Shown here: positions 1-8,439 of the stretch, piece after piece
Numbering within the stretch: the first letter of the stretch is position 1
Layout: the number at the start of each line of letters is the position of its first letter
DNA from: Micrococcales bacterium
GTDB taxonomy: Bacteria > Actinomycetota > Actinomycetes > S36-B12
Reading direction: 5' to 3'
NCBI GenBank assembly: GCA_002694095.1
Contig: NZLD01000046.1
Location: 48,194-57,644, forward strand
DNA: 9,451 nucleotides
Notes under the pieces: model-generated
Databases searched by the model: none
What the model was told of the DNA's origin: nothing
What the model saw: only the letters and a program-made list of their open reading frames with translations
Position numbers and translations under genes: made by a program

Positions 1-734
1 CCGCTGCCGAACCGGCGACGAATGTCTACCTGCCCGGAATCTTGGCCGGTGACGGGGCGAGGGTGCTGTCGGTAGTGTCGACGACGGACAGCGACGCGAT
101 CGTGGATATTCGCGTCCTCGCTCAGGACGGGAGCTACCAGCCGTTCGATCGTGGCAGCGTCACCGTTCCTGCGGGCGCGGTCACTACGTTGGATATGACG
201 CCCGCGCTACCGCCATCACCGAACGGGGTTCTCCCGGCGGCGCTGCAGTTGACGTCGGATCAGCCGATCGTTGTGGGAATGCGGCAGTTCTTTGGTGGAC
301 GCAATGTGCAAAACGAAGCGTCCTTCACCGCCGGCGCTCAGCCTTTCGTCGGTCCCTCGGCGGTGAGTGGGCTTCCGGTGCGGAATGCGACCGATGTGAA
401 GTTACAGATCGCCGCCCCGGCCACCTCGGTGGAGGTAGACGTCACGATGCTTCCCTTCCGCGGGGGAACAACCATTGCCCAGGAGACCGAACCCGTGCGG
501 GTGTCGGTACCCGCGGGTGAGGTGCGGGTGATCACCTTCGAACCTCCGACAGATGTCGACTGGTTCACAGGCGTGATTACGCCCGTCCCAGGGTCCGGGC
601 CGATTCTGGCGGCGCACCGGGTGAAGGAGCGCTCTCAGTTCGGTGACTTGATCACCGGCTATCCGTGGAAGCCGCTGCGGGTGCGGGTGCCCGTGCCTCA
701 GTCTGTTGCGGACATCGCGGTGGTCGGCCGCTGA
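1..734 (+). CDS. DUF5719 family protein, C-terminal part (5' end outside window)
   Basis: The reading frame is open from the left edge (codons start at base 3) to a TGA at 732-734, giving about 243 visible residues. No start is visible, so the gene begins upstream. The protein is rich in short beta-like stretches with repeated phrases such as VTVPAGAVTTLDMTPALPPS and VSVPAGEVRVITF, and it contains QLTSDQPIVVGMRQFFGG. These resemble the actinobacterial DUF5719 family, whose members are usually exported or membrane-anchored and are encoded beside envelope glycosyltransferases and the manB region. The position just before DUF3499 and manB supports the assignment. The N-terminal signal or anchor, if present, is not in view. 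The function is unknown; a role in the cell envelope is inferred from gene neighbourhood only. The family call is made from memory of motifs and context, not from a profile search. Confidence 0.72.
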   Translation, partial: AAEPATNVYLPGILAGDGARVLSVVSTTDSDAIVDIRVLAQDGSYQPFDRGSVTVPAGAVTTLDMTPALPPSPNGVLPAALQLTSDQPIVVGMRQFFGGRNVQNEASFTAGAQPFVGPSAVSGLPVRNATDVKLQIAAPATSVEVDVTMLPFRGGTTIAQETEPVRVSVPAGEVRVITFEPPTDVDWFTGVITPVPGSGPILAAHRVKERSQFGDLITGYPWKPLRVRVPVPQSVADIAVVGR

Positions 735-863
735 CGCCGGCCGCGAATACCAACGTCCGCGCGCCTGCTCGCGGTGCACGAACGTTCCCCGTACAGGCTC
801 ACCGCATGGCGTTTCTCCAGAAGGCGGCGCGGCTACACCAGTGATGAGGATCTGACCGCTAGC

Positions 864-1496
864 GTGCCGGACGTGAGTCGTCGCCGCTGCTCCAAGCCGT
901 CCTGCGCTCAGCCGGCGGTCTCCACCCTCACCTATGTATATGCCGACTCCACGGCAGTCGTCGGTCCGCTTGCGACGTATGCCGAACCGCACTGCTACGA
1001 CCTGTGTCAAATGCACAGTGACCGTTTGACGGCTCCCCGGGGCTGGGAGGTTGTGCGCATCACGCCGGATCCTGACGCGCTGAAACCAAGCAGCGACGAT
1101 CTGCAAGCCCTCGCCGACGCAGTCCGAGAGGCCGCCAAGCCTCGGTTCGAGACGCTGGATGCGCTGACGGCAGGCGGTACGGAGAGCGACGACGCCGCCG
1201 TGGACGCGACGCACGGCCGCCGTGGTCATCTGCGCGTGGTTCCCGAAGTGGCACACACGGACTTCACGCCGACCGCTGCGGTCCGTCAGGACGCGCAGGA
1301 TTCGCGGGACGCACGGGACCCCCGGCACTCCGAAGGCTCCGAGAGCTCCGAGAGATCCGAGGGCTCCGAAGGCGGCCACGACTTCACAGGCGTCGGGCAC
1401 GCCGACGCTGCAGCTGAGCGCTACGACGAGGCCCATCCCGTCCTTACGTCGACTCCGGACGTTGGAGACAAGCCCTTTGACCACGAAGGCCTCTAG
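864..1496 (+). CDS. DUF3499 family protein with acidic low-complexity tail
   Basis: About 210 residues. The N-terminal 65 residues are the DUF3499 core: RRRCSKPSC, then TLTYVYADSTAVVGPLAT, then HCYDLCQMHSDRLTAPRGWE. Four cysteines (C9, C14, C44, C48) with H51 look like a zinc site. A second conserved patch, RRGHLRVVPE, lies near residues 119-128. From about residue 130 the protein becomes acidic and probably disordered, with five XSE tripeptides at 155-169. The frame stays open back to a GTG at 774, but those residues do not resemble the family, so I start at GTG 864. GAGGA at 846-850 sits 13 bases before it, which is long; GTG 873 is an equally good alternative start. The function is unknown. 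The gene precedes manB by 65 bp on the same strand and is probably cotranscribed with it. Confidence 0.85.
   Translation: MPDVSRRRCSKPSCAQPAVSTLTYVYADSTAVVGPLATYAEPHCYDLCQMHSDRLTAPRGWEVVRITPDPDALKPSSDDLQALADAVREAAKPRFETLDALTAGGTESDDAAVDATHGRRGHLRVVPEVAHTDFTPTAAVRQDAQDSRDARDPRHSEGSESSERSEGSEGGHDFTGVGHADAAAERYDEAHPVLTSTPDVGDKPFDHEGL
1325..1369 (+). repeat. Five 9-bp tandem units encoding XSE repeats
   Basis: Five consecutive 9-bp units share the core ctccga (atccga in the fourth). They encode HSE-GSE-SSE-RSE-GSE in the tail of the DUF3499 protein. The unit length is a multiple of three, so gain or loss of a copy would keep the frame. The repeat is a plausible site of slippage or length variation between strains and a likely flexible acidic linker. 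No function is implied beyond that. Confidence 0.8.
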
Positions 1497-1561
1497 TAGG
1501 ACCGCAGGTCCGCAAGCCCGGCGCCCGGGTGTCGCTGTGGGCCCGCCGATAACCTTCCGTT

Positions 1562-2962
1562 GTGCGCGATCTCGACTCGATCATCAAGGCCTACGACGTT
1601 CGGGGGATTTACCCAGATCAGTTAGATGAGGCGCTCGCTCATGATGTCGGGGCCGCATTTGTTCGAGTCCTGGGAGTAGCGACAGCCCAGGGTGGTCCAG
1701 GAGCGGTGTGCATCGGTCATGACATGCGTCCGTCCGGTCCCGACCTGGTGGCGAGCTTCGCTGACGGCGTCCGCGAGCAAGGCTGCGATGTGCTTCTCAT
1801 CGGGTTGTGTAGTACCGACGGCTTGTATTTCGCGTCGGGGTCGCTGGGGCTACCAGGAGCCATGTTCACGGCGAGCCACAATCCGGCCGAGTACAACGGC
1901 ATCAAACTTTGTCGCGCGGGCGCCGCGCCAGTGGGCCAGGACACGGGGCTCGCCGACATCAAGCAGATGATTCGATCCGGCGTCCCAGAATCCGACGAAA
2001 CGATGGGTGAAGCCCGATCGCGAGACACGCTCGCCGATTACGCCGGCTACCTTCGTGAACTCGTCGACCTCTCGGATATTCGTCCCCTCACGGTCGTCGT
2101 GGATGCGGGGAACGGAATGGCCGGTTACACCGTGCCTGCGGTTCTGGGTGAGGACGCTGGCCTTCCGGCCTTGCCGCTGTCGATCGATCGCATGTATTTC
2201 GAGCTCGATGGGACCTTTCCCAACCATGAGGCCAATCCTATCGAGCCAGCCAATCTGATCGACATTCAAACTCGAGTCCGTAGCACCGGCGCCGATATTG
2301 GATTGGCGTTCGACGGTGATGCTGACCGATGCTTCGTTGTCGACGAAGATGGTCGCATTGTCAGCCCGTCGACTTTGACGGCACTGATCGCCGCGAGGGA
2401 ATTGCAGCGCAGTCCGGGTTCGACGGTCATTCACAACCTGATCACTTCGAAGGCCGTTCCGGAAGTCGTTTCCGAGTGTGGTGGTTCGGCGGTGAAGACA
2501 CGCGTGGGTCACTCCTTCATCAAGGCGAGGATGGCTGAAACAGACGCCGTCTTCGGCGGTGAGCACTCGGGCCATTTCTATTTCCGTGACTTCTGGCGAG
2601 CTGACTCGGGAATGCTCGCGGCGATGCACACGCTTGCCGCACTCGGGTCCACGCCGGAAGGTACGACCATCTCTTCGCTGCTGACCGAGTTCGAACGCTA
2701 TGTGGCCTCGGGGGAGATCAATACCCCGGTCGAGGATCAGTCGGCGATGATGGATCTGATCGAGACCACTTTCACAGGCCACGACGACGTCACAACCGAT
2801 CACATGGACGGGCTGACCGTCGATGGTGGCCAATGGTGGTTCAACGTCCGGCCGAGCAACACGGAGCCGTTGTTGCGTCTGAATGTCGAGGCACGCGAGA
2901 CGGGAACGATGGAAACATTGCGGGATGAAGTTCTCGCACTGATGAGGGGTGAAGCGACGTGA
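1562..2962 (+). CDS. manB: Phosphomannomutase (possibly phosphomannomutase/phosphoglucomutase)
   Basis: 466 residues, a normal length for the alpha-D-phosphohexomutase family. The enzyme interconverts mannose-6-phosphate and mannose-1-phosphate in the cytosol, the step before GDP-mannose. All four family signatures are visible: the phosphoserine loop TASHNPAEYNGIK (catalytic S105), the Mg-binding loop DGDADR (251-256), the sugar-specificity loop GGEHSGH (332-338) and the phosphate-binding loop RPSNTEPLLR (430-439). The GEHSG form fits PMM or PMM/PGM enzymes, so some glucose-phosphate activity is possible. The GTG start gives an N-terminus leading into IKAYDVRG, the usual beginning for actinobacterial ManB; the ribosome binding site is weak. 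The last bases GTGA (2959-2962) are shared with the start of the next gene. manA lies two genes downstream, which completes the mannose-phosphate pair. Confidence 0.96.
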   Translation: MRDLDSIIKAYDVRGIYPDQLDEALAHDVGAAFVRVLGVATAQGGPGAVCIGHDMRPSGPDLVASFADGVREQGCDVLLIGLCSTDGLYFASGSLGLPGAMFTASHNPAEYNGIKLCRAGAAPVGQDTGLADIKQMIRSGVPESDETMGEARSRDTLADYAGYLRELVDLSDIRPLTVVVDAGNGMAGYTVPAVLGEDAGLPALPLSIDRMYFELDGTFPNHEANPIEPANLIDIQTRVRSTGADIGLAFDGDADRCFVVDEDGRIVSPSTLTALIAARELQRSPGSTVIHNLITSKAVPEVVSECGGSAVKTRVGHSFIKARMAETDAVFGGEHSGHFYFRDFWRADSGMLAAMHTLAALGSTPEGTTISSLLTEFERYVASGEINTPVEDQSAMMDLIETTFTGHDDVTTDHMDGLTVDGGQWWFNVRPSNTEPLLRLNVEARETGTMETLRDEVLALMRGEAT

Positions 2963-3180
2963 GTCATTACCCGAACTCCCCGCTGGGCTTGTCTCCGCAT
3001 TTGTGGGACGTGCTGGCCTGCCCGTGCGAGAAGCACGCCGCGGTCGAGGCCGATGAAGAAGCGTCCGAAATCGTGTGCTCTGAGTGCTCCCGACGCTTCC
3101 CGGTGCGAGATGGGATCCCGGTCATGCTGATGGACCAGGCCGGCGGAGACCTCAACGAGTCGGGCTCTGCTTCCGCGTGA
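2959..3180 (+). CDS. Trm112-like small zinc-ribbon protein
   Basis: 73 residues. The N-terminal half contains LSPHLWDVLACPCEKHA and the second half VCSECSRRFPVRDGIPVML, the Trm112 / YcaR pattern of a hydrophobic helix, two cysteine pairs (C21, C23 and C40, C43) and a PVRDGIPVML end. In eukaryotes and archaea, Trm112 binds and stabilises several methyltransferases; the role of the stand-alone bacterial forms is poorly defined. The first pair is CPC rather than the CPxC I expect, a small deviation that may alter metal geometry. The GTG start overlaps the manB stop by four bases, with AGGGG at 2945-2949 as a likely ribosome binding site. The TGA shares its A with the manA start. Tight coupling suggests all three proteins are made together, but says nothing about a physical complex. 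Confidence 0.88.
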   Translation: MSHYPNSPLGLSPHLWDVLACPCEKHAAVEADEEASEIVCSECSRRFPVRDGIPVMLMDQAGGDLNESGSASA

Positions 3181-4298
3181 TGTTCTCGATTCGAGGTGAC
3201 GTCAAGGATTACGACTGGGGGATCATCGACGGCCTGACGCCGTGGACGCAGGCGTCCACCGGCGCCCCGCAGGCGGAGCTGTGGTTCGGCGTGCACCCGA
3301 GCGGACCGTCACCGATGGATGGGGCGGCCCCCGAAGGCGACACCGCTGACCCGACCGAAACTCTCGCCGATCACCTCACCCGAGAACAGGCCCCCGTCCT
3401 CGCGAAGATCCTCGCCGCGGGTCGACCACTGTCCGTGCAGGTGCATCCGAACGCCCGCGATGCGAAGCGCATGTGGGACGAGCAGCAGATCGCAGGCCCG
3501 GCCGTCCTGGCCGATTCCTACGAGAAGGCCGAAGTCCTGGTTGCCCTCGAACCGTTCGATGCATTCGTTGGATGGCGCCCGGCTTCCGATGCGGCGGAAA
3601 TGCTCGAGCGCGTCGACGGCATGGCTTTGGCCGCGGCGGCTCTCCACGCCGATGATCGGGTGGCCGCAATCCAGTTGATCCATGAGCAGCAGTCACACGC
3701 GCAAGCACTGGTAGGTCAACTTCCCGAAGCAATCGATCGAGCGAATGATGCGGGGTCCATGACGCGGGTGATGAGCGAATCGGAGATCGCGGCCTACCGG
3801 AACGCCGCAGGAGACTTTCCCGCGGACATCGGCGTGCTGATGACGCCACTACTGGATTTCGTCACCTTGCTGCCGGGCGATGCGGTGTATCTGGCTCCGG
3901 GCATTCCGCACAGCTACGTGCGAGGAATCGGCTTTGAGGTTATGACGAGTTCGGACAATGTGCTTCGACTCGGACTGACCAATAAGCCGGTGTTCGTTGA
4001 TCGTGCCCTGGACATTCTTGATTTCGACACGGACCCGCAGTTCATTCACGGCTCGACATCGATCGCTCCGGTAGGGGCTGATTTTCAGCTGGAAGTGGTC
4101 ACCGCCGGATCCTCACCGTTCGCGACGGGGGAGTACCGGCTCGTGGTGGCAATCGCCGGGGACGTCGACGTGGCAGTAGGCGGACAGACGCGTACGGCCA
4201 CCCAAGGGCGGGGAGTGGTGGTGACCGCGGGAGAGCCCGACGCCGTCGTGTCCACGCAGGGCATGGCGATAGTCGTCATTGCTCCCGCGACCCCCTAA
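3180..4298 (+). CDS. manA: Mannose-6-phosphate isomerase, class I (zinc cupin)
   Basis: 372 residues. The enzyme interconverts fructose-6-phosphate and mannose-6-phosphate and feeds ManB. The beginning MFSIRGDVKDYDWG matches the family start (NxxxDYxWG). Zinc ligands expected by comparison with the E. coli enzyme are visible: Q87 and H89 in LSVQVHP, E118 in EKAEVLVALEPFDAFVGWRP, and H244 in YLAPGIPHSYV. The catalytic arginine is R263 in SSDNVLRLGLTNKP. The frame is open upstream to 3084, but that would overlap the Trm112-like gene and adds unrelated residues, so ATG 3180 is chosen. It overlaps the previous stop as TGATG and has no close Shine-Dalgarno sequence, so translation is probably coupled. 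It ends in TAA, followed by a 162-bp gap before ahcY. Confidence 0.95.
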   Translation: MFSIRGDVKDYDWGIIDGLTPWTQASTGAPQAELWFGVHPSGPSPMDGAAPEGDTADPTETLADHLTREQAPVLAKILAAGRPLSVQVHPNARDAKRMWDEQQIAGPAVLADSYEKAEVLVALEPFDAFVGWRPASDAAEMLERVDGMALAAAALHADDRVAAIQLIHEQQSHAQALVGQLPEAIDRANDAGSMTRVMSESEIAAYRNAAGDFPADIGVLMTPLLDFVTLLPGDAVYLAPGIPHSYVRGIGFEVMTSSDNVLRLGLTNKPVFVDRALDILDFDTDPQFIHGSTSIAPVGADFQLEVVTAGSSPFATGEYRLVVAIAGDVDVAVGGQTRTATQGRGVVVTAGEPDAVVSTQGMAIVVIAPATP

Positions 4299-4460
4299 GC
4301 GAGTCCCGACGCGCGGTCACGGGCTAGTCGTGGCAAACTTATGTTGTCGCCGATGGTCCGGAGCCCTGGTTCCCGTCGAGACGCTCCCGTCGGCGTGGCG
4401 TTCGGAAGATGACCCGCTGTCGTGAGCACCGAAAAAGCAACATCGACAAACGGAGAAAGA
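4299..4460 (+). promoter_or_regulatory. Leader/promoter region upstream of ahcY
   Basis: 162 bases without a convincing gene between manA and ahcY. TATGTT at 4340-4345 fits a loose actinobacterial -10 (TANNNT), but the bases where a -35 should lie (about 4317-4322, TCACGG) are a poor match. Downstream, a nested stem can be drawn: CGCCGA (4348-4353) with TCGGCG (4390-4395), enclosing GGAGC (4360-4364) with GCTCC (4383-4387). GC-rich DNA makes such stems by chance, so this is only a candidate structured leader. I looked for the SAH riboswitch core expected before some ahcY genes and did not find it. Confidence 0.3.
4452..4459 (+). promoter_or_regulatory. Ribosome binding site that sets the ahcY start
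   Basis: GGAGAAAG lies just before ATG 4461, with GGAG five bases from the start codon. This decides between ATG 4461 and the in-frame GTG 4422, which has no comparable site and would add 13 unconserved residues. Confidence 0.75.
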
Positions 4461-5915
<1,455 letters not shown>

Positions 5916-5942
5916 GTCAACTTCGACCGCACAACCTCCCGC

Positions 5943-5980
5943 GTCGGGGCCGCACCGTGATGCGGCCCCGACATTTGTGT
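5943..5980 (+). terminator. Strong intrinsic terminator after ahcY
   Basis: A perfect 12-bp GC-rich stem (5943-5954 with 5961-5972) and a 6-base loop (CCGTGA) are followed by atttgtgt on the + strand. It starts 28 bases after the ahcY stop. It also lies 30 bases past the end of the converging pxpC gene, so the same hairpin may stop leftward transcripts, although the bases after it on that strand are not T-rich. Confidence 0.9.
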
Positions 5981-6009
5981 AGGCAGGAGGGTGATCCCAC
6001 CGGGGCCGG

Positions 6010-6945
6010 CTAGGGAAGGTCGTGGGGGTTGACCAGCGATCGGGCCAACCATTCCTCGCGCACAGCGAATGCCTCGATTGCCGACCGCGCGGATATCGAC
6101 GTGAACGCGACGGTCGCCGCAACGATGAGGTCCGCCATGAAGTCCAGATGGGCGCTCGCGATGACTCCGATGACCGGGTAGCCGCCGGTCAGACCGCCGT
6201 CGGGGCCGAGGACGATGACGGTGCCATCGTCAAGAATTTGGACCGCACCGGGCATGACAGGCATGCTCGGGATCGGATCCGATGCGGGGATGCGTGGGCC
6301 GCTGAGACGCAGCCCCGAACGAGCGCAGGCATCGACCTGCCAGGCACCAGCGCACAGAAGTTCGGCTTTCTCTTGATCGAAGGCCACCACCGCTATCTTG
6401 CTCGGTGCCGACTCCTCGGTACGCACGAAGCACCCCACGCGATCGTCCTGTGTGCGGGCGGAGCCCATGAGAACGTCACCAGGAGATAGTGGCGAGCCAT
6501 CTCCCCGTGGGCCACCAAGGTGGGAGAAGGAGTCGGTTGCCGCGGATTTCAGAATGGTGCGAGGTTGCCAATCGGACAGTGCCACGTACGCCGGTCCGGG
6601 TCCTCGGTGATGAATGGTCACCGTTGTTGCGGGCGAGACATCGACCGCTACGGCGTGTGGCGCCCGATGACCATCCACGATCAGATCTGCCGGGCCCACC
6701 AGCGCCAATGTTTGCCTCTGGTGGATGGTGAGTGTCATGTCAGAACCGAGGATTTCCAGCGTTGGATGAGGGCCGTCAAGGGTGCCGTGGACGAGTGCGT
6801 GAGCGAGACGGTGTCGTCCTCGATGCCATGCGCCCGATCGCGGGACGCCGACGTCGGTCAATCCCTCTCGACCTGCATCTTGAACGGTGGCTAGGCCGAC
6901 TGTGTCGATGGTGGCGATGGGCTCATCCGCGCGTGAGGGGTTCAC
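6010..6945 (-). CDS. pxpC: 5-oxoprolinase subunit C (biotin-dependent carboxyltransferase-like family)
   Basis: 311 residues. PxpC is one of three subunits of the prokaryotic 5-oxoprolinase, which uses ATP to open 5-oxo-L-proline (pyroglutamate) to glutamate in the cytosol. The family pattern is clear: VQDAGREGLTDVGVPRSGAW (21-40), HLGGPRGDGSPLSPGD (142-157), SGLRLSGP (210-217), PGAVQ (233-237) and GGYPVIGVIASAHL (254-267). The usual aspartate just after the SGA motif is replaced by H41. The GTG start overlaps the pxpB stop by four bases (GTGA, 6942-6945), indicating coupled translation. Homologues are also named KipA or the C-terminal part of urea amidolyase; the pxpA-pxpB-pxpC order makes oxoprolinase the best reading. 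The gene ends in TAG and converges on ahcY. Confidence 0.93.
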   Translation of the reverse strand: MNPSRADEPIATIDTVGLATVQDAGREGLTDVGVPRSGAWHRGRHRLAHALVHGTLDGPHPTLEILGSDMTLTIHQRQTLALVGPADLIVDGHRAPHAVAVDVSPATTVTIHHRGPGPAYVALSDWQPRTILKSAATDSFSHLGGPRGDGSPLSPGDVLMGSARTQDDRVGCFVRTEESAPSKIAVVAFDQEKAELLCAGAWQVDACARSGLRLSGPRIPASDPIPSMPVMPGAVQILDDGTVIVLGPDGGLTGGYPVIGVIASAHLDFMADLIVAATVAFTSISARSAIEAFAVREEWLARSLVNPHDLP

Positions 6946-7616
6946 GGTGTGGGCTCGTGGTTGATCGCAGCAAAGCGAACGGTGGCACCGGGTACGAGCA
7001 AGGTCGGTCGGATGTCATTGTGCGGATCGAAAAGTGTGCGCAGGCTGGTGCCGATGAGGTGCCAGCCACCGGGGGAGGACGTCGGGTAGATGGCGCTCAT
7101 TCCGGCCGCGAGAGCCACACTGCCCGCGGGAACCATCGCCCGGGGCGTTGTTCGTCGTGGCAGGGAGGACCAGGGCAGGAGGGGAGCCTCGATCGGTTCG
7201 AGGTAGCCGAAACCTGGAGCGAAGCCCATCAGTGCCACGCGCCACCGCTGCGAGGTGTGTGCCTGGACCAATTCGGTGTTGGAGAGACCGAAGAAGGTCG
7301 CGGTAGGCACGAGATCGGGTCCGTCGTAGTCAACGTCGATCGTGATGGTCGCATCCGCTGCGGGCGCAATTGAGGCCTCCGGCGCTTGCGATGCTTTCGG
7401 TGATTCGTCGACGGAGGCGAGAACGCGTCGAACGTCAGTTTCCAGGTTGATGTCCGGACTGAGCATTTCGACCATCAGCGTCGAGATCCCTCGACGCACG
7501 ACGGCCTCGGGCAAAGCTCGCATGACAGTGGTCGCGACCAACTCGCGATCAATGGGCGAGGCAACGTCAATGACGACAGCGCGGTCTCCGAACCACGATG
7601 TCTTATGCGTGGTCAC
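6942..7616 (-). CDS. pxpB: 5-oxoprolinase subunit B (KipI-like)
   Basis: 224 residues. Partner of PxpC in 5-oxoprolinase. Visible family motifs are WFGDRAVVI at the N-terminus, YDGPDL (97-102), GFAPGFGYL (131-139), PRRTTPRAMVPAGSVALA (153-170), YPTSSPGGWHLIG (177-189) and LLVPGATVRF near the C-terminus. A stretch rich in Ala, Pro and Ser at about 70-90 separates the N-terminal and cyclophilin-like C-terminal parts and looks like a flexible linker. The GTG start lies 26 bases after the pxpA stop, with GGTGA five bases upstream as a weak ribosome binding site. In Bacillus the homologue KipI was described as an inhibitor of the sporulation kinase KinA. No such role is suggested here, since pxpA and pxpC flank it. 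Confidence 0.93.
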   Translation of the reverse strand: MTTHKTSWFGDRAVVIDVASPIDRELVATTVMRALPEAVVRRGISTLMVEMLSPDINLETDVRRVLASVDESPKASQAPEASIAPAADATITIDVDYDGPDLVPTATFFGLSNTELVQAHTSQRWRVALMGFAPGFGYLEPIEAPLLPWSSLPRRTTPRAMVPAGSVALAAGMSAIYPTSSPGGWHLIGTSLRTLFDPHNDIRPTLLVPGATVRFAAINHEPTP

Positions 7617-7642
7617 GATGTCACCGGCATCTCGTGACCGAC

Positions 7643-8416
7643 CTACGCGTCACCATCAGCGATGGGCGCAATGCTGACCCCGTGCGCGATGAGTTCCGCC
7701 CGAACAGCGCCAGCCATCGCCGCGGCTTCGGGGGAGTCTGAGTGCACACACAGGGTTCGGGCTGCCAGGTCGATGACGGTGCCATCGATCGTGTCGACCT
7801 CTTGATTGAGTGCGATGCTCAGAGCCTGTGACACCGCCACCGGTAGGTCCTCGTGCACGGCTCCCGCCAGGGAACGGGGCACCAGCGTTCCGTCGGCGTT
7901 GTAGGCCCGATCGACGAAGGCCTCAGCGACAAAACGAATAGTGGACGCCTCGGCAACGTCCTGCAGGCGCGACCCCGCTGCCCCGGTGACGTACAGATCG
8001 GCTCCGATTTCGGTGGAAACCTTCGTGACTGCAGCGATGAAGGATTCGGCGATGGCATCGTCGGTGGCGGCATCGTGGTAGAGCGCTCCGTGGGCTTTGA
8101 CGTGAGTGAGTGAGGTTCCTGCAGCCGAGCAGGCTGTCGCTACCGCACGGATCTGGTGTCGAAGAACCTCGGTCAAGTGGGTGACGTCGTACTCGCCCTT
8201 CATCGATAGACGACCGAAATTGGCTCGGTCCGGGTACGAGGGGTGCGCCCCGACGGCGACGTCCCGACGGGCGCATTGCTCGACGGTTGCGCGCAAGACC
8301 TCATCTCCGCCCGCGTGACCTCCCGCGGCGACGTTCGCCGATGTGACGACATCCAGGAGGGTTGCGTCGTCGCCGCATTCCTCGCCGACGTCTGCGTTCA
8401 GGTCGATAGTCGGCAC
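7643..8416 (-). CDS. pxpA: 5-oxoprolinase subunit A (LamB/YcsF family)
   Basis: 257 residues from GTG 8416. PxpA is the third subunit of the ATP-dependent 5-oxoprolinase. It begins IDLNADVGEE (4-13), the family signature, and continues with SANVAAGGHAGGDEVL (26-41), GAHPSYPDRANFGR (56-69), HVKAHGALYHD (105-115), FVAEAFVDRAYNADGTLVPR (162-181) and TLCVHSDSPEA (221-231). Two positions differ from the form I remember: NVAAGGH where NIACGFH is common, and HVKAHGALY where HVKPHGALY is common. The frame is open upstream to 8593, but that stretch lies over arsC and is unlike the family, so I start at GTG 8416, giving the usual length of about 250 residues. The arsC stop is 23 bases upstream; AGG at 8426-8428 is only a weak ribosome binding site. 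Confidence 0.94.
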   Translation of the reverse strand: MPTIDLNADVGEECGDDATLLDVVTSANVAAGGHAGGDEVLRATVEQCARRDVAVGAHPSYPDRANFGRLSMKGEYDVTHLTEVLRHQIRAVATACSAAGTSLTHVKAHGALYHDAATDDAIAESFIAAVTKVSTEIGADLYVTGAAGSRLQDVAEASTIRFVAEAFVDRAYNADGTLVPRSLAGAVHEDLPVAVSQALSIALNQEVDTIDGTVIDLAARTLCVHSDSPEAAAMAGAVRAELIAHGVSIAPIADGDA

Positions 8417-8439
8417 GCACGCGAGCCTAGGTGACGGTT

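Noticed and set aside
725..743. Hairpin across the DUF5719 stop as a terminator
   Set aside because: A 6-bp CGGCCG stem with a 7-base loop exists, but no T-tract follows, and CGGCCG is self-complementary and common in such GC-rich DNA.
774..863. Upstream extension of the DUF3499 gene to GTG 774
   Set aside because: The added 30 residues are Arg-rich and unlike the family start; similarity begins at RRRCSKPSC.
402..1484. Antisense open frame (360 codons) opposite DUF5719 and DUF3499
   Set aside because: Low-complexity, Arg-rich product whose GALGALGAFG stretch is only the reverse reading of the XSE repeat. The + strand frames are the conserved ones.
1850..2833. Antisense open frame (327 codons) inside manB
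   Set aside because: Fully inside a gene carrying all phosphohexomutase motifs; no domain or ribosome binding site seen.
4299..4460. SAH riboswitch before ahcY
   Set aside because: I could not find the conserved core segments (GCGCTGC-, CAGGCTC- and GGCGCTC-like) in the leader.
6942..7616. KipI-type sporulation kinase inhibitor
   Set aside because: The name comes from Bacillus. Here the gene is between pxpA and pxpC, so oxoprolinase subunit B explains it better.
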